Positions 17,200-24,514 of a DNA stretch of 27,919 nt are shown here, one piece after another. The stretch's first letter is position 1; each line of letters begins with the position of its first letter. Below the pieces are notes generated by a model that was given only the letters and a program-made list of their open reading frames with translations, was not told where the DNA came from and did not search any database. Position numbers and translations under genes: made by a program. Source of the DNA: JADJLQ01 sp964396995 (GTDB taxonomy: Bacteria > Bacteroidota > Bacteroidia > Chitinophagales > Saprospiraceae); NCBI GenBank assembly GCA_964396995.1, contig CAYNIG010000026.1, positions 1 to 27,919 on the forward strand. The letters are read 5' to 3'.

Positions 17200-18402
17200 A
17201 TGAAATTTTTTCCCTTATTCCTTTTCTTTATTATAAATTATTCTCTCTCTGCACAGTTACCTTCCTGTGACGGATCACGCTATCTAAATGAAGTATTTGG
17301 AAAAACCAAAATAAGTACGGTGACCTTTGGCCGCAATGCCTCTGTCTTGGGGGACAGTCTGAATCTGAATATGGATATTTATGAGCCGGATGGTGATGTT
17401 TCCATGGCCCGACCTGCTATTATTCTTGCCTTTGGCGGAGCATATGTTTTCGGGGACAGGTCACAATTAAGTGATCTGGGGCACTATTTTGCCAGGCATG
17501 GTTATGTTGCTGCATGTATAGATTATCGAATCTGGCCAGTATTCGTGCTTGGATTTCCTGATTCAGCAGCTATTGTAGATGTGGCAATGAAAGCCATGTC
17601 AGACATGAAAGCATCGGTACGCTATCTGCGCTCTCAGGCTGATAAATATAAAGTGGATACCAATCTGATATTTGGGGGTGGTATCAGTGCAGGTGCCATT
17701 ACTGCTATTCAAACTGCTTACCTGGATCCCGGTGATAGCATACCTTCTTTTTTAAAAACGGTAATGGATAAAAATGGGGGCTTCAATGGCAACAGCAATA
17801 ACAACACCTTGTCCTACAGCAGCCGGTTAGCTGGTGTTTTAAATTTATCGGGAGGTATTTTTAATACAGATTGGTTTGATACCGGCGAACCCCCCATAAC
17901 CAGTATTCATGGTACAGCCGATGTTACGGTGCCTTATCTTTTTGGAAAAGCCGGAGGCTATATATCTATTTTTGGTTCCGGGGCTATGCATCCTGCTATA
18001 AAACAAAAAAAAATTAAAGAAACGCTGATTACTGTACCGGGTGGAATGCACACTGATATTTATTTTGAAGATCGATTTAAGCCTTATGTGGATACTTTCA
18101 GAATGGCAGCAAAAATGCAGATGAATGAAATAATCTGTAAACAAATAATCTCTTCCAATAAGGACAAATCAAATCTTCACCATGTAACCATCTATCCCAA
18201 TCCAACAACCAATTACATTTATGTGGATGTGGATGAAAAAATCCTGCATTGTAAAATGATCGATCTGATGGGAAGATCTATTACCATTACCAAAGATCAG
18301 AATCGAATTTCATGGTCAGACCGCCTGACCCCGGGGGTTTATGCTTTTGAAATACTATTGCAGGACAGGAGTAAAGTATTTTCTAAAATCATTGTTCAAT
18401 AA
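17200..18402 (+). CDS. T9SS-exported alpha/beta-hydrolase (carboxylesterase-like)
   Basis: Secreted esterase-like enzyme of 400 residues. Signal peptide MKFFPLFLFFIINYSLSA, then an alpha/beta-hydrolase domain (about 35-305) of the BD-FAE/carboxylesterase type: FGGAYVFGDRSQL near the oxyanion hole (FGGA replaces the usual HGGG), nucleophile S163 in GGGISAGA, acid D241 in HGTADVTVPY and H284 in GGMHTD. Residues about 325-400 are a T9SS type A sorting domain (IYPNPTTNYIYVDV, MIDLMGRSI, LTPGVYAFEILLQDRSKVFSKIIVQ), so the protein should cross the outer membrane and be surface-attached or released. A subtilisin with the same kind of tail starts 10 bp downstream, suggesting an operon. Substrate unknown. 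Confidence 0.88.
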   Translation: MKFFPLFLFFIINYSLSAQLPSCDGSRYLNEVFGKTKISTVTFGRNASVLGDSLNLNMDIYEPDGDVSMARPAIILAFGGAYVFGDRSQLSDLGHYFARHGYVAACIDYRIWPVFVLGFPDSAAIVDVAMKAMSDMKASVRYLRSQADKYKVDTNLIFGGGISAGAITAIQTAYLDPGDSIPSFLKTVMDKNGGFNGNSNNNTLSYSSRLAGVLNLSGGIFNTDWFDTGEPPITSIHGTADVTVPYLFGKAGGYISIFGSGAMHPAIKQKKIKETLITVPGGMHTDIYFEDRFKPYVDTFRMAAKMQMNEIICKQIISSNKDKSNLHHVTIYPNPTTNYIYVDVDEKILHCKMIDLMGRSITITKDQNRISWSDRLTPGVYAFEILLQDRSKVFSKIIVQ

Positions 18403-18412
18403 TCAGAAGCAG

Positions 18413-20179
18413 ATGTATTATCTGGTATTTTGCCTGGTGGCCTTATTCAATCAACCGGTATTCATAGACCCTATGATTACCCGGGAATTAAAATCAAAAG
18501 GTACAGCTGATATAATTTGCGTATTCAGGTCCGGTCACCAGGATTTAAACAAAATCACAAAATCATTTGACTCCAAAAACCAAAAAGGGGAGTACGTGTA
18601 TGCCACTTTAAAGTTTGCTGCAAGTAAAAGTCAACCTGAAATAGTAAATTACCTGGCAGGTAAGAATGTGGAGTATAGGGCATTCTATATCATTAATGCA
18701 ATACATATACCCTTTGCCGATGCTTTATTGGTAGATTATTTATCCAGGCAAACTTCCGTATTGCGGTTGGAATATAATTCTGCTTATAGCTACCACAGGC
18801 CTTTAGCTCCTGTTCAGGACATAAAAAAAATGGAAACCCGTGGCCAGATAATTCAATGGGGCATTACCAGAATAAAAGCAGACACCCTTTGGACATTAGG
18901 ATTCAAAGGACAAGGTGTGGTCATTGGTGGGGAAGATACCGGTGTGGAGTTACATCCACTGCTAAAAGCGAATTACAGGGGTACGATCGCAAATAATAGT
19001 ATAAATAATAATTATAATTGGCATGATGCTATACACAGCCTTCATCCTCTCAATAGGGATAGTACCACTAATGAATATAATAATCCCTGCGGTTTGGATA
19101 CCCTGGGACCTTGTGATGATGATAATCACGGCACTCATACCATGGGTACTATGAATGCAAATGATCAGCAGATCGGGGTAGCACCAGAGGCCAGATGGAT
19201 CGCATGCCGATGCATGGAAAGAGGTTGGGGCACCCTTGCAACATATATTGAATGTTTTGAATGGTTTCTCGCACCCACCAACCTCGACAACAAAAATCCT
19301 GATCCAAAGAAGGCACCACATGTAATCAATAATAGTTGGGGTTGCCCACCTGAAGAAGGTTGTAACCTATCCAACTTTGCAACTATGGATCAGGTAATAA
19401 AAAACTTAAAAGCGGCAGGAATATTTGTCGCCGCCTCTGCAGGTAATTCGGGATCACGAGGTTGCAACAGCATCGATAGTCCTGCAGCCATATTCGAAGC
19501 ATCATTTACAGTAGGGGCCAGTAATACAGGAGATTCCGTAGCTGGATTTAGCAGCAGGGGGAGTGTTCTTGCAGATGGTTCAAACAGAATAAAGCCTAAT
19601 ATCCTGGCTCCCGGTGTGGGGACTTTATCGTCTATTCGCAATGGTGGCTTAGCCTCTTTCCAGGGTACCAGCATGGCGGGACCGCATGTTGCAGGGGCCG
19701 TGGCATTGCTGATATCCGCTTTCCCAGAACTAGCAGGCAAAGTAGAGTTGATCGAGGATATTCTTGAAAAGTCAGCAGTTTCAAAATTTCAACGAATCTC
19801 TTGCGGAAACGAAAAGCAAAATGCTCTGCCTAATAACACCTATGGTTTTGGAATATTAAACGTGTATAACGCGTATGAATTAGCCAGAAAATTATTGACT
19901 ACCGGAAGTAACCCAAATAGCTTGGCCACCAACCTGAAAGTGTACCCCAACCCTGCGGAGCATTCAATTCACTTTGAGACCGCAGCTGGCAACGCTATTG
20001 TATCCATTAAAATTGTTGACAACCAGGGTAAATTGGTATATGATTCATTTGACATAAATACACCTTATTTAAGAGTGGATCATTTGCTCGCGAATGGTAT
20101 TTATTTTTATTTCGCCAAAACTCATAACTCTTCATTTAATGGTAAAATAGTAGTGGTGAATCAGGCTACCAATCGTTAG
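18413..20179 (+). CDS. T9SS-exported subtilisin-family (S8) serine peptidase
   Basis: Secreted protease of 588 residues. The start ATG 18413 opens a signal peptide (MYYLVFCLVALFNQPVF); the frame is open further upstream inside the esterase gene but without a credible start. Residues about 28-130 look like an inhibitor-type propeptide (ADIICVFRSGHQDLNKITKSF). The catalytic domain has D175 in GGEDTGVE, H239 in DNHGTHTMGT and S420 in FQGTSMAGPHVAGA, with the oxyanion Asn in AASAGNSGSRG. Residues about 505-588 are a T9SS type A sorting domain (LKVYPNPAEHSIHFE, ANGIYFYFA, GKIVVVN). It lies 10 bp after the esterase gene and is probably translated from the same mRNA. Role in extracellular protein breakdown is inferred from the family. 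Confidence 0.93.
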   Translation: MYYLVFCLVALFNQPVFIDPMITRELKSKGTADIICVFRSGHQDLNKITKSFDSKNQKGEYVYATLKFAASKSQPEIVNYLAGKNVEYRAFYIINAIHIPFADALLVDYLSRQTSVLRLEYNSAYSYHRPLAPVQDIKKMETRGQIIQWGITRIKADTLWTLGFKGQGVVIGGEDTGVELHPLLKANYRGTIANNSINNNYNWHDAIHSLHPLNRDSTTNEYNNPCGLDTLGPCDDDNHGTHTMGTMNANDQQIGVAPEARWIACRCMERGWGTLATYIECFEWFLAPTNLDNKNPDPKKAPHVINNSWGCPPEEGCNLSNFATMDQVIKNLKAAGIFVAASAGNSGSRGCNSIDSPAAIFEASFTVGASNTGDSVAGFSSRGSVLADGSNRIKPNILAPGVGTLSSIRNGGLASFQGTSMAGPHVAGAVALLISAFPELAGKVELIEDILEKSAVSKFQRISCGNEKQNALPNNTYGFGILNVYNAYELARKLLTTGSNPNSLATNLKVYPNPAEHSIHFETAAGNAIVSIKIVDNQGKLVYDSFDINTPYLRVDHLLANGIYFYFAKTHNSSFNGKIVVVNQATNR

Positions 20180-20192
20180 CAAGGATAAAGTA

Positions 20193-20209
20193 GGGTTTAC
20201 AGCAAACCC
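20193..20209 (+). terminator. Weak hairpin after the S8 peptidase gene
   Basis: GGGTTT (20193-20198) and AAACCC (20204-20209) form a 6-bp stem with loop ACAGC, 13 bases past the stop codon. There is no T-run after it, so it may only stabilise the 3' end or weakly terminate. Confidence 0.3.
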
Positions 20210-20243
20210 GATTGAATAGATTTCCCCATACCTTGCCCAATAC

Positions 20244-20274
20244 TTGACAAATCAAATTATACCCTGTATCTTTA
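20244..20274 (+). promoter_or_regulatory. Promoter of the Cys/Met-rich protein gene
   Basis: TTGAC starts at 20244 and TATCTTTA lies at 20267-20274, separated by 20 bases after TTG. This matches the Bacteroidota consensus except for the final base. The leader to ATG 20311 would be about 30 bases. Confidence 0.5.
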
Positions 20275-20310
20275 ATCCAAATTATTTAACTCATTAAAAT
20301 TAACGATCCA

Positions 20311-20736
20311 ATGAAGTATTTATTTTCAATGCTTTTCCTGGTTACTTTATCCGGAATCGCTGTATCTCAATCATGCCACGGTAAATCAATGGCAACATCC
20401 GGAGGTAAAAGTTGCTGCTCCGCAAAAGAAGCTGCTGCAATGGTGGCTGCGGACAAAGAAGGGATACAAGTGAGAAAGGATGTAGCCTCCGGTGATCTTT
20501 CCTATTTTAAAGTTTCCACTTGTGCTCACAGTGGATCTACTTCTATTGTAGAAATGAAATACGATACACAGGAAAAAATGTTTGTGAATAAAGCTCCTGA
20601 GATGCAGGAAGTTCAAGCCATACCGGTTTCCTCTCATTCTACAGAGATGAAAAAAATGGATTGCAGCAAAATGTCAAAAGCAGAATGTGCAGAAAAAATG
20701 GCTAAAGGCGAATGCCAAATGAAAGCTAAAACCTAA
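20311..20736 (+). CDS. Small exported Cys/Met/His-rich protein, possible metal binder
   Basis: A 141-residue protein I cannot place in a family. It has a signal peptide (MKYLFSMLFLVTLSGIAVSQ). The mature part is rich in possible metal ligands: SCHGK, KSCCSAKEAAAM, STCAHSGS, SSHSTEMKKMDCSKMSKAECAEKMAKGECQMK. The last 35 residues combine three spaced Cys with several Met and Lys, like periplasmic copper- or other soft-metal-handling tails, but that function is inference. The middle (about 50-90) looks like a small folded beta unit. It is a single gene with its own promoter and strong terminator, next to no recognisable metal transporter or regulator. Confidence 0.75.
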   Translation: MKYLFSMLFLVTLSGIAVSQSCHGKSMATSGGKSCCSAKEAAAMVAADKEGIQVRKDVASGDLSYFKVSTCAHSGSTSIVEMKYDTQEKMFVNKAPEMQEVQAIPVSSHSTEMKKMDCSKMSKAECAEKMAKGECQMKAKT

Positions 20737-20758
20737 ACTGAGATTTTTATATACTATT

Positions 20759-20797
20759 AAAAGCCGCTTCAAACTGCATCATTTGTAGCGGCTTTTT
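20759..20797 (+). terminator. Strong intrinsic terminator, usable on both strands
   Basis: A perfect 10-bp stem (AAAAGCCGCT at 20759-20768, AGCGGCTTTT at 20787-20796) has an inner CAAA/TTTG pairing (20770-20773, 2082-type arm at 20782-20785) and is followed by eight T in total on the plus strand. It ends the Cys/Met-rich gene; on the minus strand the T-run is shorter (TTTTAATA), but it could also stop the convergent hydrolase gene. Confidence 0.9.
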
Positions 20798-20813
20798 TTT
20801 ATGAGTGTTTTGA

Positions 20814-21533
20814 TTAACCTAAAAACTCGTTAATCCAGGGTAAACCAGTTTTAGGTAGATCATGTCCCCCAGCATGAATAAAGTGGAAAAGCCTGATTGA
20901 TTTTCCAATACCAGTGTATACTGTTAATTGATCAGATTTTTTCTCAATATCTTGAAAGTGGAGAGCCCCTATTATCAAATCGACTGATTTCATCTGATTT
21001 GCATTATTTACCACTTTATCCTGAATGCCGGTGCAGATAAATGCAGATTTAGCTGGAACAGAATTTTCAAGAAGATCTACACCCTGGTGCGCATTGATGA
21101 TAAAACCCTTGAATAAATCCGGTCTTTGATTCCATAGCAAATAGACAAACCGTCCTCCATTACTATGCCCCATGGCGTATACCTGGTTTCTTAGTTCAGG
21201 ATATTCTCTTACTAATGCCGGCACCAATACATCGATGGCTTTCAGATCACGATCATTTCCATCACCTGATTTTCGTTGCCATCCGTTTTTCAGTCCCTTT
21301 GGATCAAATCCACCACCTATACCCGGTATACCCTGTAAATAAATTACAATGCTGTGAGTGAAATATTTCTCCAATACATATTTCTTTTGAAAGCCGTCAG
21401 CCGTACCGCCATTGCCATGAAATACAATGACTATATTTTTAGGGTCTGTCGGTTCCGATTTAATATAACTGCGCTCTACCTCATTTACGAAAAATGAATG
21501 AAGACCGGAAGCAGGTAATTCTGTTTTTTTCAT
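20814..21533 (-). CDS. Alpha/beta-hydrolase, CE1 / PHB-depolymerase-like
   Basis: A 239-residue single-domain hydrolase of the esterase group that includes LpqC, PHB depolymerases and feruloyl esterases. Visible elements are the oxyanion strand IVIVFHGNGGTADGF (HGNGG), nucleophile S124 in MGHSNGGRFVY, acid D172 in TGIQDKVV and H224 in AGGHDLP. ATG 21533 starts MKKTELPASGLHSFF with no signal peptide, so it is probably cytosolic. It is convergent with the Cys/Met-rich gene; the sigma-factor pair lies behind it on the same strand, 94 bp away. Substrate unknown. Confidence 0.85.
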   Translation of the reverse strand: MKKTELPASGLHSFFVNEVERSYIKSEPTDPKNIVIVFHGNGGTADGFQKKYVLEKYFTHSIVIYLQGIPGIGGGFDPKGLKNGWQRKSGDGNDRDLKAIDVLVPALVREYPELRNQVYAMGHSNGGRFVYLLWNQRPDLFKGFIINAHQGVDLLENSVPAKSAFICTGIQDKVVNNANQMKSVDLIIGALHFQDIEKKSDQLTVYTGIGKSIRLFHFIHAGGHDLPKTGLPWINEFLG

Positions 21534-21627
21534 ACTAAATATGAAAATACAGAATCAGGATGATTTGAACTAACTCCAGTAAATGTATTTCAAATGCAAC
21601 ATCTTCCACGTGATCGCCATTCCGGGA

Positions 21628-22149
21628 TTAATGTGAGATTACTTTTTTTACTACTACCTTGCCTCCGTGTTTGATATGTGGGCAAGCGTTAGCAATCTCT
21701 ATTGCTTTTGATTCACTCTCTGTTTCAATCATAAAATAGCCACTTATGGTATTGATACCGGAGGCATGGGTTTGATTTCCACCCAATATCGTTCCATTGA
21801 TATCCAATTCATCACCCGAAGCATGTATTCCCTGGGTTACCAGGTCTTGCATCCATTGCCCGTATTCTGCGACATGGGATGGATCTTCTTTAAACTCAGG
21901 AGTGTTTTGGAGTAAAAGCATGTATTTAGATTGAGGATTATTCATGGCCAGGTCGTGAATGGGTGAGTTAAAAAAATGGTTGGAAATAAAACCAAGTGAA
22001 AAAGTGAGTACTAAAGCAAGGGCTGCCAGTATGATGCTCATTTTGGGAATTGGATTGTTTTGAATCATATTATTGGATTTTAGTGATGAAATAACTTTAG
22101 ATTTTAAGTTGGGTGACAATGCATACTCCTGATTTATTTTATGTTTCAT
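21628..22149 (-). CDS. Membrane-tethered YCII/DGPF-domain protein in the anti-sigma position
   Basis: A 173-residue protein encoded 12 bp after the ECF sigma gene. Residues 1-36 are polar and basic and would be cytoplasmic, without the HxxxCxxC of zinc anti-sigma factors. Residues 37-60 are one membrane helix (MSIILAALALVLTFSLGFISNHFF). Residues about 75-171 match the YCII-related fold of the DGPF type: KYMLLLQNTPEF, HVAEYGQWMQDLVTQGIHASGDEL, SGYFMIETESESKAIEIANACPHIKHGGKVVVKKV. The DGPF motif itself is replaced by ASGINTISGYF. With N-in topology the YCII domain would be periplasmic, unlike the usual cytosolic forms. By position it is likely an anti-sigma or sensor partner; that is inference. 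The YCII match is strong by eye. Confidence 0.8.
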   Translation of the reverse strand: MKHKINQEYALSPNLKSKVISSLKSNNMIQNNPIPKMSIILAALALVLTFSLGFISNHFFNSPIHDLAMNNPQSKYMLLLQNTPEFKEDPSHVAEYGQWMQDLVTQGIHASGDELDINGTILGGNQTHASGINTISGYFMIETESESKAIEIANACPHIKHGGKVVVKKVISH

Positions 22150-22161
22150 TTTATTTATACT

Positions 22162-22683
22162 TTAATTCATTAAATAGTTTTTGAGCATTTTTCTGGCGTT
22201 GGATAATTGACTTTTGGAAGTACCTGCATGTATGCCCAGCAGGTTTCCAATTTCTTCGTGTTTGTACCCTTCTATATCATGGAGTACGAATACTACTTTA
22301 TATCCAGGGGGCAACTCAGAAATGGCTTTTTCAAGATCTATTTTTTCTGCCGAATGTTGAGGTGCAGCTACCGGATCGGGCACCTGGTCATAGTCCCAAT
22401 AAGAAATAGATTTTCTAAAATATTCTTTTCCAGCATAGATCAAAATACTTATAAGCCAGGTGCGCAATGTGCTTTCCCATCTGAATTGATTCAATTTGGG
22501 TATTGCTTTGAGCCAGGTATTTTGCACTATTTCTTCGGCATTGGAAGTGTTTCCATCCGTGATTTGCATAGCAATCTTAAATAATACAGAAGTATGTTTG
22601 TCGTATAATTTAGAAAAAGAGCCCTCGCTTTTAAACAGGAGATATTGCTCTACCAGCCATCTATCCGATATATTTTCCAGCAT
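22162..22683 (-). CDS. ECF-type RNA polymerase sigma factor
   Basis: A 173-residue sigma-70 family factor that redirects RNA polymerase to its own promoter set. Sigma region 2 covers about 20-85 (FSKLYDKHTSVLFKIAMQITDGNTSNAEEIVQNTWLKAIPKLNQFRWESTLRTWL). Region 4 covers about 115-170 (AISELPPGYKVVFVLHDIEGYKHEEIGNLLGIHAGTSKSQLSNARKML). ATG 22683 begins MLENISDRWLVEQYLLFKSEG, usual for ECF factors; a TTG at 22746 would add 21 unlikely residues. The YCII-domain protein follows after 12 bp and the YeiH-family transporter is divergent, 81 bp away. Targets and the inducing signal are unknown; autoregulation is usual in the family but no ECF-type -35 (GGAAC-like) box is clear here. Confidence 0.93.
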   Translation of the reverse strand: MLENISDRWLVEQYLLFKSEGSFSKLYDKHTSVLFKIAMQITDGNTSNAEEIVQNTWLKAIPKLNQFRWESTLRTWLISILIYAGKEYFRKSISYWDYDQVPDPVAAPQHSAEKIDLEKAISELPPGYKVVFVLHDIEGYKHEEIGNLLGIHAGTSKSQLSNARKMLKNYLMN

Positions 22684-22730
22684 GTATATTTCGATAATTA
22701 GAAAGTTAGTGACTAAATTCTGGTAAAAGG

Positions 22731-22760
22731 TTGTATTACCCGTCAATTTTTTTAATTTTA
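22731..22760 (+). promoter_or_regulatory. Promoter of the YeiH-family transporter gene
   Basis: TTG (22731-22733), a 19-base spacer and TAATTTTA (22753-22760) match the Bacteroidota pattern except for the last base. The -7 box ends four bases before ATG 22765, so transcription would start at or next to the start codon. It lies in the 81-bp gap shared with the divergent sigma gene. Confidence 0.5.
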
Positions 22761-22764
22761 TCTA

Positions 22765-24075
22765 ATGTCAAATAAGGAATCAACTTTGAAAGTAACAAAA
22801 ACCGGCTTTGGTGAAGATCAGTGGGCTCTGATGATATCGGGTATTTTGATTGCTTTGGTAGTGGCCAATTCGTTGATTTCGTCAGGCCTGGTTTTGAAAG
22901 CACCGGTCTATTCATGGTCTGGTGATACCAGCATCCTGAGCTCGGTATTGAAACCATCCAATTTAATCACCTTATTTGTGTTGGCATGTTTTTTTGCATT
23001 ATTTGCCATTATGGCCACAGGCAGTAAAAAAATCATCAGCCATTTTGCCGGATTTCTGCTATTGTTTTTATTAGGTGTTGTTTCGCTTGTCATTGCAGGG
23101 CATAAAACCATCAGCAGTTTTGGAGTAGAATACGTTGTATTTGCTTTATTGATTGGATTGTTATTGCGAAATGCAAAGCTGGCTCCGGGCTGGTTAGTAC
23201 AGGTAGCCAGGTCTGAATTGTATATAAAAACCGGTTTGGTCATTTTGGGTTCCAGTGTATTATTTACCGATATCATTAAAGCAGGATTGCCTGGAATAAT
23301 ACAAGCTATTTTGGTGGTACTTGTGGTTTGGTTTGTATCTATGTGGATTAGTAAAATGCTCAAAGTAGACGATGAGTTTGCAGTAATGATTGCATCAGCA
23401 GTGTCCATTTGTGGTGTATCGGCAGCTATTGTTGCAAGTGGAGCAATTCAAGGCGATAAGAAAAAGCTTTCTTATGTAACTACGTTGGTATTGTTGGTTG
23501 CAATTCCCATGCTGATCTTACAACCCTGGATCATAAAATATTTTAATATACCCGAAATTATAGGCGGTGCCTGGCTTGGTGGTACACTCGATACAACGGC
23601 ATCGGTTACGGCAGCTTCCCAAATAGTGGGCCCTGTTGCCATGAAAGCGGGAGTGATTGTAAAATTTTCCCAGAATGTGTTGATAGGATTCGCTGCATTG
23701 TTGATTGCAACCTGGTGGGCTTATAAAACCAAAACCGAAAAAAATGCTTCTGATGGCAAATGGAAAATTATCTGGGATCGTTTTCCCAAATTTGTGCTTG
23801 GTTTTATAGTCGCTTCTTTACTATTTTCTTTTATTATACCAGCTGATACTACCAGGCAGGTAAGTGGGTTTTTAAACGGGTTGCGGACATTATGGTTTGC
23901 AATAGCTTTTGTATCGATCGGGTTGGAAGCAGATTTCAAAGCTCTTTTTTCTGACAGTGGAAGCAAACCAGCCTATTCTTTTTTACTTTCTCAATTATTT
24001 AATATTATCTGGACCCTGATATGGGCTTACATTTTATTCGGAGGTTATCTACTTGCTGTACCCGATTTAAAATAA
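22765..24075 (+). CDS. YeiH/UPF0324-family putative sulfate exporter
   Basis: Inner-membrane protein of 436 residues with about 11 helices, of the YeiH (UPF0324) family that annotation often calls putative sulfate exporter; the substrate is not firmly established. Family blocks are visible: EYVVFALLIGLLLRN, GLVILGSSVLFTDI, DEFAVMIASAVSICGVSAAIVASGAI, GGAWLGGTLDTTASVTAASQIVG, KFSQNVLIGFAALLIA and FAIAFVSIGLEADFK. ATG 22765 is the first start in frame after the promoter. It is divergent from the ECF sigma gene and followed after 8 bp by the MoaF-like gene, so the two are probably co-transcribed. Control by the neighbouring sigma factor is possible but not shown. Confidence 0.9.
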   Translation: MSNKESTLKVTKTGFGEDQWALMISGILIALVVANSLISSGLVLKAPVYSWSGDTSILSSVLKPSNLITLFVLACFFALFAIMATGSKKIISHFAGFLLLFLLGVVSLVIAGHKTISSFGVEYVVFALLIGLLLRNAKLAPGWLVQVARSELYIKTGLVILGSSVLFTDIIKAGLPGIIQAILVVLVVWFVSMWISKMLKVDDEFAVMIASAVSICGVSAAIVASGAIQGDKKKLSYVTTLVLLVAIPMLILQPWIIKYFNIPEIIGGAWLGGTLDTTASVTAASQIVGPVAMKAGVIVKFSQNVLIGFAALLIATWWAYKTKTEKNASDGKWKIIWDRFPKFVLGFIVASLLFSFIIPADTTRQVSGFLNGLRTLWFAIAFVSIGLEADFKALFSDSGSKPAYSFLLSQLFNIIWTLIWAYILFGGYLLAVPDLK

Positions 24076-24083
24076 ATTTATTT

Positions 24084-24449
24084 ATGTTCAAAATTGCACT
24101 ATTTTTTTTACTGCCCGTGTGGATAGCATGTCAAGCTGAATCAATTAAAATTGCTGATTTGATTACTAAAACTATAGAATACCAATATGGTGAAAGTATA
24201 TATCATGTGACCATAGACAGTGATCATACTTTGCACTGGGAAGCAATAGCAGGTGAAGAAAAAGGAATAAAAGCCACTGAAACGTACAAAGCCGAAATGA
24301 TTGGAAAAAATCTGGTCTTCATTACCTGGTCAGAAGAAAACGGTATTGGAGTTAGCCAGGTATTGGATTTTGGTAAAGGCATTGTATACAATCATCTGAT
24401 CAAAGGAAGAGATATCAGTATTGGAAAGGGTAAAATTAGAATTCTGTAA
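24084..24449 (+). CDS. Small exported MoaF-like (lipocalin-fold) protein
   Basis: A 121-residue protein. ATG 24084 lies 8 bp after the transporter stop and opens a signal sequence, MFKIALFFLLPVWIACQAES. The WIAC element could be an atypical lipobox with Cys at 16, since position -3 is Trp rather than Leu. The remainder resembles MoaF-related small beta-barrels: YQYGESIYHVTIDSDHTLHWEAIAGEEKG, ATETYKAEMIGKNLVFITWSEENGIGVSQVLDFGKGIVYNHL. Members of that family bind small molecules in a lipocalin-like pocket, but function here is unknown. Co-transcription with the transporter suggests a shared role. A frame start further upstream inside the transporter gene is unlikely. Family call is by pattern only. 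Confidence 0.7.
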   Translation: MFKIALFFLLPVWIACQAESIKIADLITKTIEYQYGESIYHVTIDSDHTLHWEAIAGEEKGIKATETYKAEMIGKNLVFITWSEENGIGVSQVLDFGKGIVYNHLIKGRDISIGKGKIRIL

Positions 24450-24454
24450 ATTTG
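24447..24454 (+). promoter_or_regulatory. -7 box for the TolB-like gene
   Basis: TAAATTTG is a perfect TAnnTTTG and overlaps the stop codon of the MoaF-like gene. The nearest TTG (24421-24423) is 23 bases upstream, slightly long for a -33 partner. The leader to ATG 24515 would be about 55 bases and would include the palindrome at 24491-24504. Confidence 0.4.
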
Positions 24455-24490
24455 CGATCGAAAATGACCTGTCATTGAGTATGCCAATTT

Positions 24491-24504
24491 CAATTGATCA
24501 ATTG
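24491..24504. repeat. 14-bp perfect palindrome before the TolB-like gene
   Basis: CAATTGATCAATTG reads the same on both strands and ends 10 bases before ATG 24515. It could be an operator for a dimeric regulator or a weak RNA hairpin; AT content makes chance possible. Confidence 0.5.
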
Positions 24505-24514
24505 TTTCGTTTTT

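Noticed and set aside
22722..22740. Operator between the sigma and transporter genes
   Set aside because: GGTAA/TTACC has only five-base arms, too short to separate from chance; noted only as part of the module idea.
5081..24075. Sulfur link between the arylsulfatase and the YeiH-family 'sulfate exporter'
   Set aside because: The genes are about 16 kb apart with unrelated genes between, and the exporter's substrate is not established.
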